A stretch of DNA of 64,000 bases from Bacillota bacterium. Lineage in GTDB: Bacteria > Bacillota > Limnochordia > Darwinibacteriales > DTU012. A program made the translations under genes and the position numbers. Within the stretch, counting starts at the first letter, position 1; each line of letters opens with the position of its first letter. The notes under the pieces are model-generated. The model saw only the letters and a list, made by a program, of their open reading frames with translations, ran no database searches and was not told where the DNA came from. The stretch is taken from contig JAAYNP010000026.1 of NCBI GenBank assembly GCA_012520795.1, positions 1-64,000 of the forward strand, in the 5' to 3' direction. Positions 9,040-18,799 of this stretch are shown in pieces.

Positions 9040-10272
9040 TTGAGTCTGCGGGCAGATGCACAGAAGATTATAAATGCAGCGATCACTGCCGCTCTTCCTG
9101 ATACAGCTGTCAAAAAGGCAATAATCGGAGAAGAATTTGGCAAAGGAAGATTGGTATTGGTGGCGATTGGCAAAGCCGCCTGGGCCATGTCCAAGGCAGC
9201 CAGTGAGCTTTTGGGTGATAGAATCAGTGATGGAGTGGTGATCACCAAATACGGGCATTCCCTGGGCGAACTACCTAAAATCCGGGTCTTTGAAGCGGGG
9301 CACCCGATGCCTGATGCCAACTCGTTTTTTGCCACCGAAGAGGCAGTCAAGCTCGTGCAGAGCTTGGCAGCTGAAGATACAGTCTTGTTTCTCATATCCG
9401 GCGGTGGTTCGGCTTTGTTTGAAAAGCCGTTGGTTTCGGATGAGGTACTGAAGGCATTAACGGAACAGCTTTTGGTCTGCGGTGCAAGTATTACTGAGAT
9501 AAACACGATCCGCAAACGCCTGTCTGCTGTCAAAGGGGGTAAGTTTGCCAAGCTGTGCGAGCCGGCGCAGGTTTTCTCCGTGGTACTCTCAGATGTAATC
9601 GGAGATCCCCTTGACATGATTGCTTCCGGGCCGGCCTATCCCGATAGTTCCACCAGTGAAGAGGCCTTGGCGATTATCCGGAAATACAGGTTGGCGGTTC
9701 CTAGAGAAGTGGAACAACTGCTTGACACTGATCCACCTGCCGAGCTTGGAAATGTGAAGACGAAAATAACCGGCAGTGTCCGCCAGCTTTGCATTGCGGC
9801 CGAGAAAGCCTGTCAGGAAATGGGTTATAAACCCATGATCCTTACTGCCAGCCTTACTTGTGAGGCTAGGGAAGCCGGTAGATTCTTGGCAGCAGTTGCC
9901 CAATACCACGATCACTCTGATCAATCGTTGGCCTTTATCGCAGGTGGAGAAACCGTAGTTCATGTGAAAGGCAAAGGCAAGGGCGGGCGCAACCAGGAAA
10001 TAGCACTCGCCGCTGCAGAGGGGATATCAGGGCTGAACCAAGCGGCGGTGTTTTCCTTTGGCTCGGATGGGACCGATGGTCCGACCGATGCCGCAGGCGG
10101 CTACGTGGACAACAATACCAAGCAAAAACTGGCCGAAAAAGGGATCAGCATCTTTGAGGCGTTGGAAAACAACGACTCTTACCATGCACTGCAGGCGGTG
10201 GACGGACTGATCATGACCGGGCCCACCGGTACCAATGTCAACGATTTGTCAGTCTTGTTGATCAAGCGATAG
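9040..10272 (+). CDS. Glycerate kinase, MOFRL/GckA-TtuD type
   Basis: VAIGKAAWAMSKAA, LISGGGSALFEKP, GKGKGGRNQEIALAAA, SFGSDGTDGPTDAAGGYVD; TTG start after AGAAGGGGG. Confidence 0.88.
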   Translation: MSLRADAQKIINAAITAALPDTAVKKAIIGEEFGKGRLVLVAIGKAAWAMSKAASELLGDRISDGVVITKYGHSLGELPKIRVFEAGHPMPDANSFFATEEAVKLVQSLAAEDTVLFLISGGGSALFEKPLVSDEVLKALTEQLLVCGASITEINTIRKRLSAVKGGKFAKLCEPAQVFSVVLSDVIGDPLDMIASGPAYPDSSTSEEALAIIRKYRLAVPREVEQLLDTDPPAELGNVKTKITGSVRQLCIAAEKACQEMGYKPMILTASLTCEAREAGRFLAAVAQYHDHSDQSLAFIAGGETVVHVKGKGKGGRNQEIALAAAEGISGLNQAAVFSFGSDGTDGPTDAAGGYVDNNTKQKLAEKGISIFEALENNDSYHALQAVDGLIMTGPTGTNVNDLSVLLIKR

Positions 10273-10385
10273 CCTGCGTCCCTCGGGCTCATTCCAGGTT
10301 CAGGCGAGGATTTAGTTGAGTTTGGCAGGAATTGGCCAATGGGATTCCTAACGTTTAATGTAATCTCCGTTATTACCAAGAACAA

Positions 10386-11020
10386 ATGGAAATTCCATTG
10401 GGAAGGAGAATTGCCTTAATGTGGGTGTTGTATGCATTTGGCGCCGCAGTTTTTGCCGGGTTGACAGCTATCCTCTCCAAGATTGGAATCAGGAATACGG
10501 ATTCCAACGTGGCAACAGCCATTAGGACAGTTGTTGTCCTTCTGTTTTCCTGGTTGATGGTGTTCATCGTTGGTTCTCGGCATACACTAGCTGATGTCAG
10601 CGGCAGAACATTATTTTTTTTAATCCTGTCAGGTTTGGCCACGGGCGCTTCCTGGCTTTGTTATTTTAAAGCCCTGCAGATTGGGGACGTGAACAAAGTA
10701 ACCCCCATCGACAAATCGAGTACCGCGTTAACTATGATTTTGGCCTTTGTTTTGCTGCAAAAAAGCACAAGACGATTAAAGACATCGATGGCCGCAGCTG
10801 GGTTTTTCTGGTTCTATCGGGATTTGCCACGGGAGGTTCCTGGTTGTGCTATTACCGGGCTCTTCAATTAGGGGAGGCTAGTGTCGTTGTTCCCATTGAC
10901 AGGCTGAGTATCGTTTTTACAATAGGCTTTTCGTACTTCATCCTCAAAGAAAAACTGACTGCGAAAGCTGTTAGCGGCTTAACCCTGATTGTTGCCGGGA
11001 CACTGTCGCTGCTGTTGTGA
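10386..11020 (+). pseudogene. EamA family small transporter, chimeric/frameshifted
   Basis: First frame gives FLILSGLATGASWLCYFKALQIGDVNKVTPIDKSS; another frame repeats the module as FLVLSGFATGGSWLCYYRALQLGEASVVVPIDRLS and ends LTAKAVSGLTLIVAGTLSLLL. Confidence 0.7.
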
Positions 11021-11075
11021 TCAAAACATTTAGTGTTGGCCAAGCTGCGAAGATATCTATATGGGAGGAAGGCCA

Positions 11076-11996
11076 ATGAGTGATGTGTTCCAAAAGGCCA
11101 AAGAATTCATCTATAGGAATGCCAGGCCTCTGGATCTTGCCCGGTGGCAGTTCCACTTTGAAGGCGGCGGCAAAGAGGCTGTGATCAATGCATTGGAGTG
11201 TTATCAGAACGATGATGGAGGCTTCGGGCACGGCCTCGAGCCTGATTCATGGAACCCCAATTCCTCACCGATCCAAACCTGGGCTGCTACAGAAGTACTT
11301 AGGGAGATAGACTTTACAGACAGTTCCCACAGGCTGATCAAGGGAATTCTGCATTTTTTGTCCAGCGGACAACACTTTAATGGCAAACACTGGGCTAACA
11401 TTATTGCCAGCAACAACCTCTACCCCCACGCACCGTGGTGGCACGCGGGGAGCACTCAAAAGTGGCATGATGACTACAACCCTGCTGCTTGTTTGGCTGG
11501 TTTCATCATCAAATATGCGGACAGGGACAGTCATGTTTATACGCTGGGCTGCACTGTAGCGCGGGAGGCGGTACATAGATACCGTGAGTACGGGCTTCTT
11601 GAAAACATGGCCGCCGTGTCATGCTATGTCCGCTTGATGCAGTATGTTGACGAAGCCGGGGTCACAGATGTTATCGATCTTCATGCTTTAAAGGCAAGGT
11701 TGATCGAGCAAGTTGCGTACAGCATTACTAAGGATACCAGACTGTGGGCCGACTCGTATGTCTGCAAACCGTCGCAGTTTTTCCATTCTCCCGATAGTAT
11801 CTTCTATGCCAGGAACAAAGAAATTGCCGATTTTGAATGTGATTTCATAGTTGAAACTCAACTTGCCGACGGGTCATGGAACATTCCGTGGCAGTGGGAC
11901 GCTTATCCTGAGCAGTGGGCAGTTGCACAAAATTGGTGGAAATCACATGTGATTATCAGCAATCTGCTTTACCTGAAAGGGTTTAAACGAATTTGA
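11076..11996 (+). CDS. Alpha/alpha-toroid (prenyltransferase/squalene-oxidase repeat-like) protein of unknown function
   Basis: ALECYQNDDGGFGHGLEPDSWNPNSSPIQTWAATEVL and later FIVETQLADGSWNIPWQW. Confidence 0.6.
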   Translation: MSDVFQKAKEFIYRNARPLDLARWQFHFEGGGKEAVINALECYQNDDGGFGHGLEPDSWNPNSSPIQTWAATEVLREIDFTDSSHRLIKGILHFLSSGQHFNGKHWANIIASNNLYPHAPWWHAGSTQKWHDDYNPAACLAGFIIKYADRDSHVYTLGCTVAREAVHRYREYGLLENMAAVSCYVRLMQYVDEAGVTDVIDLHALKARLIEQVAYSITKDTRLWADSYVCKPSQFFHSPDSIFYARNKEIADFECDFIVETQLADGSWNIPWQWDAYPEQWAVAQNWWKSHVIISNLLYLKGFKRI

Positions 11997-12010
11997 TTGG
12001 AGGAAGTACA

Positions 12011-12910
12011 GTGTTAAAAACCAAAGACATCCATATGCGGGATCCGTTTGTTTTGCCGGTATTTGAGCAAGGCAAGTATTATCTGTACGGTACTACTGAT
12101 GAGAATTGCTGGGTTGGCCCTTTTGTCGGATTTGATGCTTTTGCAAGCGAAGACCTTAAGAACTGGTCCGGGCCTTTTCCTGCTTTTAGGCCTCCCCTTA
12201 GGTTTTGGGCGGACCGGAATTTCTGGGCGCCGGAAGTGTTTGTTTACCAGGGCAAATACTTTATGTTCGCTTCATTTAAGGCCGAAGGAGTTTGCCGGGG
12301 GACCCAGATCCTGGCTGCCGATGATCCTATAGGGCCATTTGTACCTCACAGCGACGGGCCAGTGACACCACGAAATTGGGAGTGTTTGGATGGCACTTTC
12401 TATGTAGATGAGCATCAGCGGCCGTGGATGATCTTCTGCCACGAATGGGTACAGGCGGTCGACGGGGAGATTCATGCAGTGAGATTGTCCGATGATTTGA
12501 AAACGGCGGTTGGAGATCCGGTGCTGCTGTTCAAGGCATCAGAAGCGCCGTGGGTGCGGCCGAGAAGGCGCGTGTTTGACGGTATTGAAAAAGACGCCTA
12601 CGTGACAGACGGGCCTTTCATGTATAAGGCCTCCAACGGCAGTCTGCTGATGCTCTGGTCAAGTATAGGGGCAAACGGCTACACCATGGGTGTGGCCAAA
12701 TCCACAACCGGCAGTATCCTTGGCCCATGGGTTCAGATAGCCCAGCCCATCTTTGAACAAGACGGAGGCCACGGCATGATCTTCAAAACCTTCAGCAGCA
12801 GGCTGATGATCACGGTCCACACCCCTAATAAAACCCCGCTTGAACGTCCCGTATTTGTCGAAGTACGGGAAACAGACGGTTTGTTGGAGGTTGTTCAAGT
12901 CCAGGGTTGA
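12011..12910 (+). CDS. Glycoside hydrolase family 43-like protein
   Basis: HMRDPFVLPVFEQGKYYLYGT, FWAPEVFVYQGKYFMFASF, LDGTFYVDEHQRPWMIFCHEW. Confidence 0.75.
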   Translation: MLKTKDIHMRDPFVLPVFEQGKYYLYGTTDENCWVGPFVGFDAFASEDLKNWSGPFPAFRPPLRFWADRNFWAPEVFVYQGKYFMFASFKAEGVCRGTQILAADDPIGPFVPHSDGPVTPRNWECLDGTFYVDEHQRPWMIFCHEWVQAVDGEIHAVRLSDDLKTAVGDPVLLFKASEAPWVRPRRRVFDGIEKDAYVTDGPFMYKASNGSLLMLWSSIGANGYTMGVAKSTTGSILGPWVQIAQPIFEQDGGHGMIFKTFSSRLMITVHTPNKTPLERPVFVEVRETDGLLEVVQVQG

Positions 12911-13338
12911 AAAAATGCAAGGTGTGGGTTTGAAATTTCTTGACAGCTTGCCCATCTGGCTGAGGATTATCATGATGGCGACCTTGTGGAAGTGGTGATC
13001 GGGATGGCAAATGCCCTGGAAGGATCCTTGAAACTGAAGGAAATCTCATATATGCAACTGTGCGGGCCTTTTCGTGACAGAATGCTTTCCAGCTGATAGA
13101 GACCATCGAGGCGATGCATTTTGCAGCGCTTAAATCCAAGTACCCTGTTGAGTACGAGTGCATCAAAAATGAACTGACCGGCCGGCAAGCTCACGTCGAC
13201 GGCGGAGTTTGCCCAACTGCAACAGCGGCATGAAGACCGGCAGCTGGTGGAAGAGCTGCTGGCCCAATTTCAGCAAGAACCACCTGATGACGACGATCAA
13301 TTAGATCGGTGGCGCCAGGCCGGCGGAAATAGATCGCT

Positions 13339-15219
13339 CTAGGCCAAACCAAGCAATATGAAGCATTGTGCGGTAATATAACAGAGGGCAAATCCCGTTA
13401 TAGTCGGCACCGCAAAAGAGACCCAAGTCCATTTCCAGCTTCGGGTCTCTTTATATATTGTCCACAGTGTTGTGCCGCAGGGCCAGTGGTTAAGGGAGAA
13501 CAGTATTGTGCAAACAGCAGTAAGCCAAGTCCAACCGTTGTCAACCAGCAGTATGTGCAGTTCAGTAAGGCTTTCCAACTCCAGCATTGTTCCGGCTGCC
13601 GTATAACTCATGATTAGAATCGGGATTACAGTTTCGTTTGCCGGCAGCCCCAAAATGAAAGCCATGAGAATATACCCGTCAAGGCCGATTAAGCGAGCGA
13701 AGGGGTCGAGAAACTCTGCTCCGTGGGCCAATAAACTCTGGCCGCCGACGGAAATATTGGCCATGACCCAGATTACCAAACCGGCTGGAGCAGCAATGGC
13801 CGCAGCCCGCCCCAGCACATACAGAGTACGGTCAAGGAGCGACCGGACGATTACTTTAGCGATTTGCGGTTTGCGGTACGGCGGCAGTTCCAGAGTGAAA
13901 GACGAAGGGATTCCCTTGAGAATCGTCAGGGACAGCAGTTTGGAGATCAGCAAGGTAGTTGCCACACCCAGGACTATGGCACCCAGGACAAACAGGGCTG
14001 CTGTTGCAGAACCAACCAGTCCTGCCGATGCGGCCGTAAAAATGGACGCCAGGGCGATGATTGTTGGGAAGCGGCCGTTACACGGTACGAAGTTGTTGGT
14101 GATGATGGCAATCAGGCGCTCCCTGGGGGAATCAATAATCCTGCAGGCGGTTACTCCGGCGGCATTGCAGCCAAACCCCATACACATTGTAAGGGCCTGT
14201 TTGCCGTGGGCACAGGCTTTCCTGAAATAATAGTCCAGGTTAAAGGCAATTCGAGGCAGGTAGCCGAGGTCTTCCAGAAGGGTGAAGATTGGGAAGAATA
14301 TCGCCATTGGCGGCAGCATTACCGAAACGACCCAGGCCAATGTCCGGTACATGCCGAGGACAAGCATACCGTGCAGCCAGGGCGGTGCCTGTATTTGCAG
14401 CAGTAAACCGGACAACTGTTCTTCCAACCAGAACAGGGCATCGGCCAGCAGCTCCGATGGGTAGTTCGCTCCGGCAATGGTGATCCAAAAGACTAAGCCG
14501 AGCAGCGCCAGCATGACCGGGATGCCAAAACGGCGCGAGGTTAGGATATTGTCCAGTTTGCGATCGATTTGATGTGGGTCCGCCTTTTTAATGCTCACGA
14601 CTTTGCGGGCAATGCTTTCAGCGGTTTGCACAACGGCGGTGACCAGCCTATCGTGTTCAACCTCCGAATCAGCAATAGTTTCCAGTGCAGGTGCGGCAGT
14701 TATTTGAATCGGCTTGGGTATGATTTTGCCGCTGACCATCTGTTCGATAGTGCATTTAAGCTGCTCTAATCCTATTCTGCTTCTGGCGACCGTACCGACT
14801 ACCGGCACTCCCAGCAAGTCCGCCAGTTTCCCAAGATTCACGTCTATACCTTTTCTCCTTGCTTCATCGATCAAGTTCACGCAGACGATTACTCTTGGTG
14901 TGATAGCCATGATCTGGAGTACCAGGTTGAGATTCCGTTCCAGGCAGGTTGCATCGGTGACAACGACAGTGGCATCAGGCTTGTTGTGATAGATGAAATC
15001 TCTCGCAATCTGTTCTTCCTGGGAACTTGCAAAAAGGGAGTAAGTGCCGGGAAGATCCACCAGTACAAAACTTGTTCCGTTGTGTGTGAATTGGCCAAGG
15101 GCATTGGCCACTGTCTTGCCGGGCCAATTGCCGGTATGCTGGTTTAAGCCGGTCAGGTTATTGAAAATAGTGCTTTTACCTGTATTGGGGTTGCCTGCCA
15201 ATGCTATGGTCGCTGCCAT
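13339..15219 (-). CDS. feoB: Ferrous iron transport protein B
   Basis: N-terminal G domain (IALAGNPNTGKSTIFNNLTGLNQHTGNWPGKTV) and FeoB membrane core (TMCMGFGCNAAGVTACRIID). Confidence 0.93.
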   Translation of the reverse strand: MAATIALAGNPNTGKSTIFNNLTGLNQHTGNWPGKTVANALGQFTHNGTSFVLVDLPGTYSLFASSQEEQIARDFIYHNKPDATVVVTDATCLERNLNLVLQIMAITPRVIVCVNLIDEARRKGIDVNLGKLADLLGVPVVGTVARSRIGLEQLKCTIEQMVSGKIIPKPIQITAAPALETIADSEVEHDRLVTAVVQTAESIARKVVSIKKADPHQIDRKLDNILTSRRFGIPVMLALLGLVFWITIAGANYPSELLADALFWLEEQLSGLLLQIQAPPWLHGMLVLGMYRTLAWVVSVMLPPMAIFFPIFTLLEDLGYLPRIAFNLDYYFRKACAHGKQALTMCMGFGCNAAGVTACRIIDSPRERLIAIITNNFVPCNGRFPTIIALASIFTAASAGLVGSATAALFVLGAIVLGVATTLLISKLLSLTILKGIPSSFTLELPPYRKPQIAKVIVRSLLDRTLYVLGRAAAIAAPAGLVIWVMANISVGGQSLLAHGAEFLDPFARLIGLDGYILMAFILGLPANETVIPILIMSYTAAGTMLELESLTELHILLVDNGWTWLTAVCTILFSLNHWPCGTTLWTIYKETRSWKWTWVSFAVPTITGFALCYITAQCFILLGLA

Positions 15220-15475
15220 CGTTCCACCTGCTTTCATCAAAAAGTTCAACGACAATCTTGCTGGCATCATCCGCCCGCAAGGCGATTACCGCACCCCGGA
15301 TCTGATAAGCGGTGGGATCTCCGGCAGGGCTCTTTTGGAGTGCTTTGACCACTGTTTCATTGATCAATCCCAAATCCAGAAGTCTGCGGCGGATAATTCC
15401 AGTGGATTTGATCTGTCTAACTTGGGCCGGTTGATCGATGGGAAGATGATCCATGGTTATCAAGTTTGCATTCAT
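15176..15475 (-). CDS. feoA: Ferrous iron transport protein A
   Basis: FeoA/SH3-like ORF (RRRLLDLGLINETVVKALQKSPAGDPTAYQIRGAVIALR) directly upstream of and overlapping feoB. Confidence 0.88.
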   Translation of the reverse strand: MNANLITMDHLPIDQPAQVRQIKSTGIIRRRLLDLGLINETVVKALQKSPAGDPTAYQIRGAVIALRADDASKIVVELFDESRWNDGSDHSIGRQPQYR

Positions 15476-15583
15476 GGATTGGCGCTCCTTACCATAAGTT
15501 AGTGGTGGGAAACATTTGGCTAATCTAGCTTATGAACATGGGATGATTCTGGTTACTAAAAGCATAAAAAGGGGTAGAGAAGC

Positions 15584-16072
15584 ATGAGCACTGATCAGCA
15601 GTTTCATACAGTCCGGGGGTATCAGCTGTTGAATGCCGAGGGAAGAGTCTTGACATCTGGTATGGAGGACTACTTGGAAATGATTTACCGCATCTGCCTG
15701 GAAGCAGGGTTTGTGCGCATCAGCCAACTGGCAGAACGCCTTAGTGTCCGCCCCTCGTCTGCAACAAAGGTAGTGCAAAAGCTGAGCGATTTGGGTTTGG
15801 TTGACTATGAAAAATACGGTAGAATCACTCTGACAGAACACGGGGGGCACCTGGGGGAGTTTCTGTATGCAAGGCACAAAACGATCCAAGAGTTTCTCGG
15901 TAATCTGGGCATTACAGAAAGACTGCTTCAGGATACAGAATTGATTGAGCATGATGTCAGCTATTCGACGCTGGAGTATATTCAAGTGTTCAATCAGTTT
16001 TTTGCGGATTATCCCGAAATCAAAGAACACTATTTCGATTATTTGCGGCATAAACTGAAGCGGAACAAGTAA
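15584..16072 (+). CDS. DtxR/MntR family metal-dependent transcriptional regulator
   Basis: MEDYLEMIYRICLEAGFVRISQLAERLSVRPSSATKVVQKLSDLGLVDYEKYGRITLTEHG; divergent from feoAB. Confidence 0.9.
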   Translation: MSTDQQFHTVRGYQLLNAEGRVLTSGMEDYLEMIYRICLEAGFVRISQLAERLSVRPSSATKVVQKLSDLGLVDYEKYGRITLTEHGGHLGEFLYARHKTIQEFLGNLGITERLLQDTELIEHDVSYSTLEYIQVFNQFFADYPEIKEHYFDYLRHKLKRNK

Positions 16073-16238
16073 AAGGAAAATTTCCTTTTTGGCAGGATAA
16101 TTCAGGCTGACTCCATAACAATATTGTAGAGTCAAATTGTAGAGTCACCATAATGTAAGGATAAGCAAGCAGTGGGCGGGCGCATCAATGGGAAGCCGCC
16201 AGAGTTGTGAGGTGAGTTGGCAGAAGGAGAGGTTTTGC

Positions 16239-16664
16239 ATGGATTGGCAAAAAGAGGTCTCCGAAGCACGGGCTGTGGCCGCTCGAGTTTTGGATTCTTT
16301 GGACAAGATTGAGAATAAGTTGCGAAGCGCCAGGGGATGGGGGTTTTTTGATCTGCTCGGTGGAGAACTATTCTCGAGCTTGATTAAGCACAGCAAAATG
16401 GATGATGCCCAAAGAATGCTCACTCAGGTTCAGGCCGATCTCTCCCTGCTGCAGAGGGAATTGAAGGATATCGATATCCACTTCGGCGATGAAATCAGTG
16501 TTGGTGGGTTTCAGAAATTCATGGACATTGTTTTCGACAATATCGTATCCGATTGGATGACGCAAAGCAGAATCAATAAAAGCTTGAGAGAGGTTTCCAG
16601 GGTGAGGGCTGCTGTTAATGAAGTATTGGCGGGACTCACCCGTTTGGAGAACGGCAGGGAGTAA
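16239..16664 (+). CDS. Hypothetical coiled-coil protein
   Basis: Internal ATG after AGAAGGAGAGG; helical, no recognised family. Confidence 0.6.
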   Translation: MDWQKEVSEARAVAARVLDSLDKIENKLRSARGWGFFDLLGGELFSSLIKHSKMDDAQRMLTQVQADLSLLQRELKDIDIHFGDEISVGGFQKFMDIVFDNIVSDWMTQSRINKSLREVSRVRAAVNEVLAGLTRLENGRE

Positions 16665-16801
16665 CCCTAGCTTAAAGCGGCCCGGGTGCTTTAAGCACAC
16701 AACCCGGTTAATCCGATGGGAAGGAGTGGTGGCCGCTCAAGTAAAGGCAAGGGACAAACCCAGTATGTATAATAGCTACAAACAAGAGAGGTGTACAGTA
16801 T

Positions 16802-17656
16802 ATGATTAAAATCACATCTGACAGCACCTGCGATCTTTCGCCGGAGCTGCTGTCGAGCCTGGACATTACCTTGCTCCCTCTGCATATTGTAGTCGACGGT
16901 GACGATTATCGGGACAGCGTGGATATTACACCTGAGGATATTGTCAATTTTGTGGAAAAAGAAAAGAAGCGCTGTCAAACGACAGCGGTAAATACCTTTG
17001 AATACCAGGAGTTTTTCTCCCAATTTGCACCCAATTATGAAGCCGTTATTCACTTTAATATTGGTTCGCAGTTTTCTTCATGTCATCAAAATGCAAAATT
17101 GGCCGCCGCAGACTTTGACAATGTTTATGTTGTGAATTCACAGAATCTGTCGACCGGCCAGGGACATGTGGTCCTGGAGGCAGCTTATATGGCCAAAGAG
17201 GGAATCTCAGCACAAGAGATCGTAGAAAAGCTTGATATGCTGATCCCCTGTGTTGATGCCAGTTTTGTTATTGATAAACTGGATTATCTTCATAAGGGTG
17301 GGCGCTGTTCAGGCCTGGAAGCGTTTGGCGCACGGCTTTTGCAGATCAAGCCTTGTATTGAGGTCATTGACGGCAAGATGGTCGTTGGCAAAAAGTACCG
17401 GGGAAGTTTGGAACGCAGTCTCGAACAGTATGTCAAAGACAGGTTGGTGGAGAAAGACAACATTGATTACAGCAGAATCTTTATTACCCACTGCATGTGT
17501 TCCGAGCAAATGGTTGAAAAAGTAAGGGATGCAGTGAATGCGTATGCCAATTTTGAGGAGATCCTGATCACCACTGCAGGCTGCACGATTACCACCCACT
17601 GCGGGCCGAACACTCTTGGCATACTCTGCAAACGAACCGAAAAGAAGCAGTTATAG
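16802..17656 (+). CDS. DegV family fatty-acid-binding protein
   Basis: IKITSDSTCDLSPELLSSLDITLLPLHIVVDGDDYRDSVDITPEDI. Confidence 0.92.
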   Translation: MIKITSDSTCDLSPELLSSLDITLLPLHIVVDGDDYRDSVDITPEDIVNFVEKEKKRCQTTAVNTFEYQEFFSQFAPNYEAVIHFNIGSQFSSCHQNAKLAAADFDNVYVVNSQNLSTGQGHVVLEAAYMAKEGISAQEIVEKLDMLIPCVDASFVIDKLDYLHKGGRCSGLEAFGARLLQIKPCIEVIDGKMVVGKKYRGSLERSLEQYVKDRLVEKDNIDYSRIFITHCMCSEQMVEKVRDAVNAYANFEEILITTAGCTITTHCGPNTLGILCKRTEKKQL

Positions 17657-17709
17657 GCTTATGTGAAGGTTTTGTTGGGACAATGGGGACAGAAAGGATG
17701 TGACGCCCA

Positions 17710-18528
17710 TTGACACCGATCAACATTCTCGTTACTATCGATGCGAATTACATTCAACCTCTGCAGGTGATGCTCAAATCGATGTTTCTCAATAATCCGG
17801 AGGAGCATTTCCGAGTCTTCCTGATGCATTCCAGGCTTGCACCGGATCATGTTGATGGGATCACAGCTTTTGTGGAACGCAACGGCCACACCCTTTCTGA
17901 AGTAAGAATCGGAGAAGAGTGCTTTTGTGATGCTCCTGTAGTCAAGCATTACACCAAGGAAATGTATTACCGGCTGTTGGCTTTTCGTTATTTGCCGCCG
18001 GAACTGCGCCGGATCTTGTATCTGGATCCTGACATTCTGGTTATCAATCCCATTCGCAGCCTCTATGACACGGACCTATCCGGCTGGTTGTTTGCGGCAG
18101 CTTATCATGACATCATTTTTGCCCGAGAAATCAACCGGCTCCGCTTTCCCGAATACAACATCAAAGCTTACTTCAATTCAGGTGTCTTATTGATGAACCT
18201 GGAGACTATCCGGGCAAGGGTCAGTGAATCAGAGATCTACAACTTTGTCCGCAAGCACAAGAATACTCTGATCCTTCCTGACCAGGACATACTCAACTCG
18301 CTTTATTCGCAAGACATCAAGAAGCTCGATGGGTTCTTGTACAACTATGATGTGCGGTATTACAAATACCGCCTGCTTATGGCCAAAAAGCAGGTCACAA
18401 TGGACAGCATTGTCAACGACACCGTGATCCTGCATTTTTGCGGCAAGCGTAAACCCTGGCACAAAAACTACAGTGGTGCTTTTCATGCGCTTTACAAGCA
18501 CTATCAGAAATTGGCGCTATTACCCTAA
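17710..18528 (+). CDS. Glycosyltransferase family 8 protein
   Basis: INILVTIDANYIQPLQVMLKSMFLNN, YLDPDILVINPIRSLYDTDL, YFNSGVLLMNLETIR, ILPDQDILN. Confidence 0.88.
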   Translation: MTPINILVTIDANYIQPLQVMLKSMFLNNPEEHFRVFLMHSRLAPDHVDGITAFVERNGHTLSEVRIGEECFCDAPVVKHYTKEMYYRLLAFRYLPPELRRILYLDPDILVINPIRSLYDTDLSGWLFAAAYHDIIFAREINRLRFPEYNIKAYFNSGVLLMNLETIRARVSESEIYNFVRKHKNTLILPDQDILNSLYSQDIKKLDGFLYNYDVRYYKYRLLMAKKQVTMDSIVNDTVILHFCGKRKPWHKNYSGAFHALYKHYQKLALLP

Positions 18529-18688
18529 CTTGCCCTGCCAACATCAATGCCCGGACATGTGCTTTTTCCCGCAAGCTCGCAGCCGCTGCAACCGGGGCAG
18601 CGGTTGCTTGCATATTCCGGTAAGACTTGACTCCAGCCCAGGAAACAACAGCCAGCAAGATAGCTCCGATGATGATGTTGCCGATCAT
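18525..18688 (-). pseudogene. FeoB-associated Cys-rich membrane protein, Cys motif out of frame by one base
   Basis: MIGNIIIGAILLAVVSWAGVKSYRNMQ in one frame; neighbouring frame continues NRCPGCSGCELAGKSTCPGIDVGRAS* ending at 18525. Confidence 0.75.
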
Positions 18689-18799
18689 AGAATCAACTCC
18701 TTGATTCAGCTGCTAGCCACACCAAAGTGTTCTTTTCCTCGCCGGTGTGATCAGGTGCGGGGTAACCAGGTCGGCCAGGTGGTTGTTTTACCTCATCTA

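Noticed and set aside
13610-14230. 206-aa plus-strand ORF within feoB
   Set aside because: Antisense to unambiguous FeoB coding sequence.
15480-15560. Possible DtxR/MntR box between feoA and the regulator (ATAAGTTAG...CTAGCTTAT)
   Set aside because: Imperfect arms with long spacing; not convincing compared with the clear Fur-like site at 18800.
17675-17710. Possible further REP-like copy (GGGACAATGGGGACAGAAAGG)
   Set aside because: Too short and dissimilar to the 6.5-8.2 kb elements to support.
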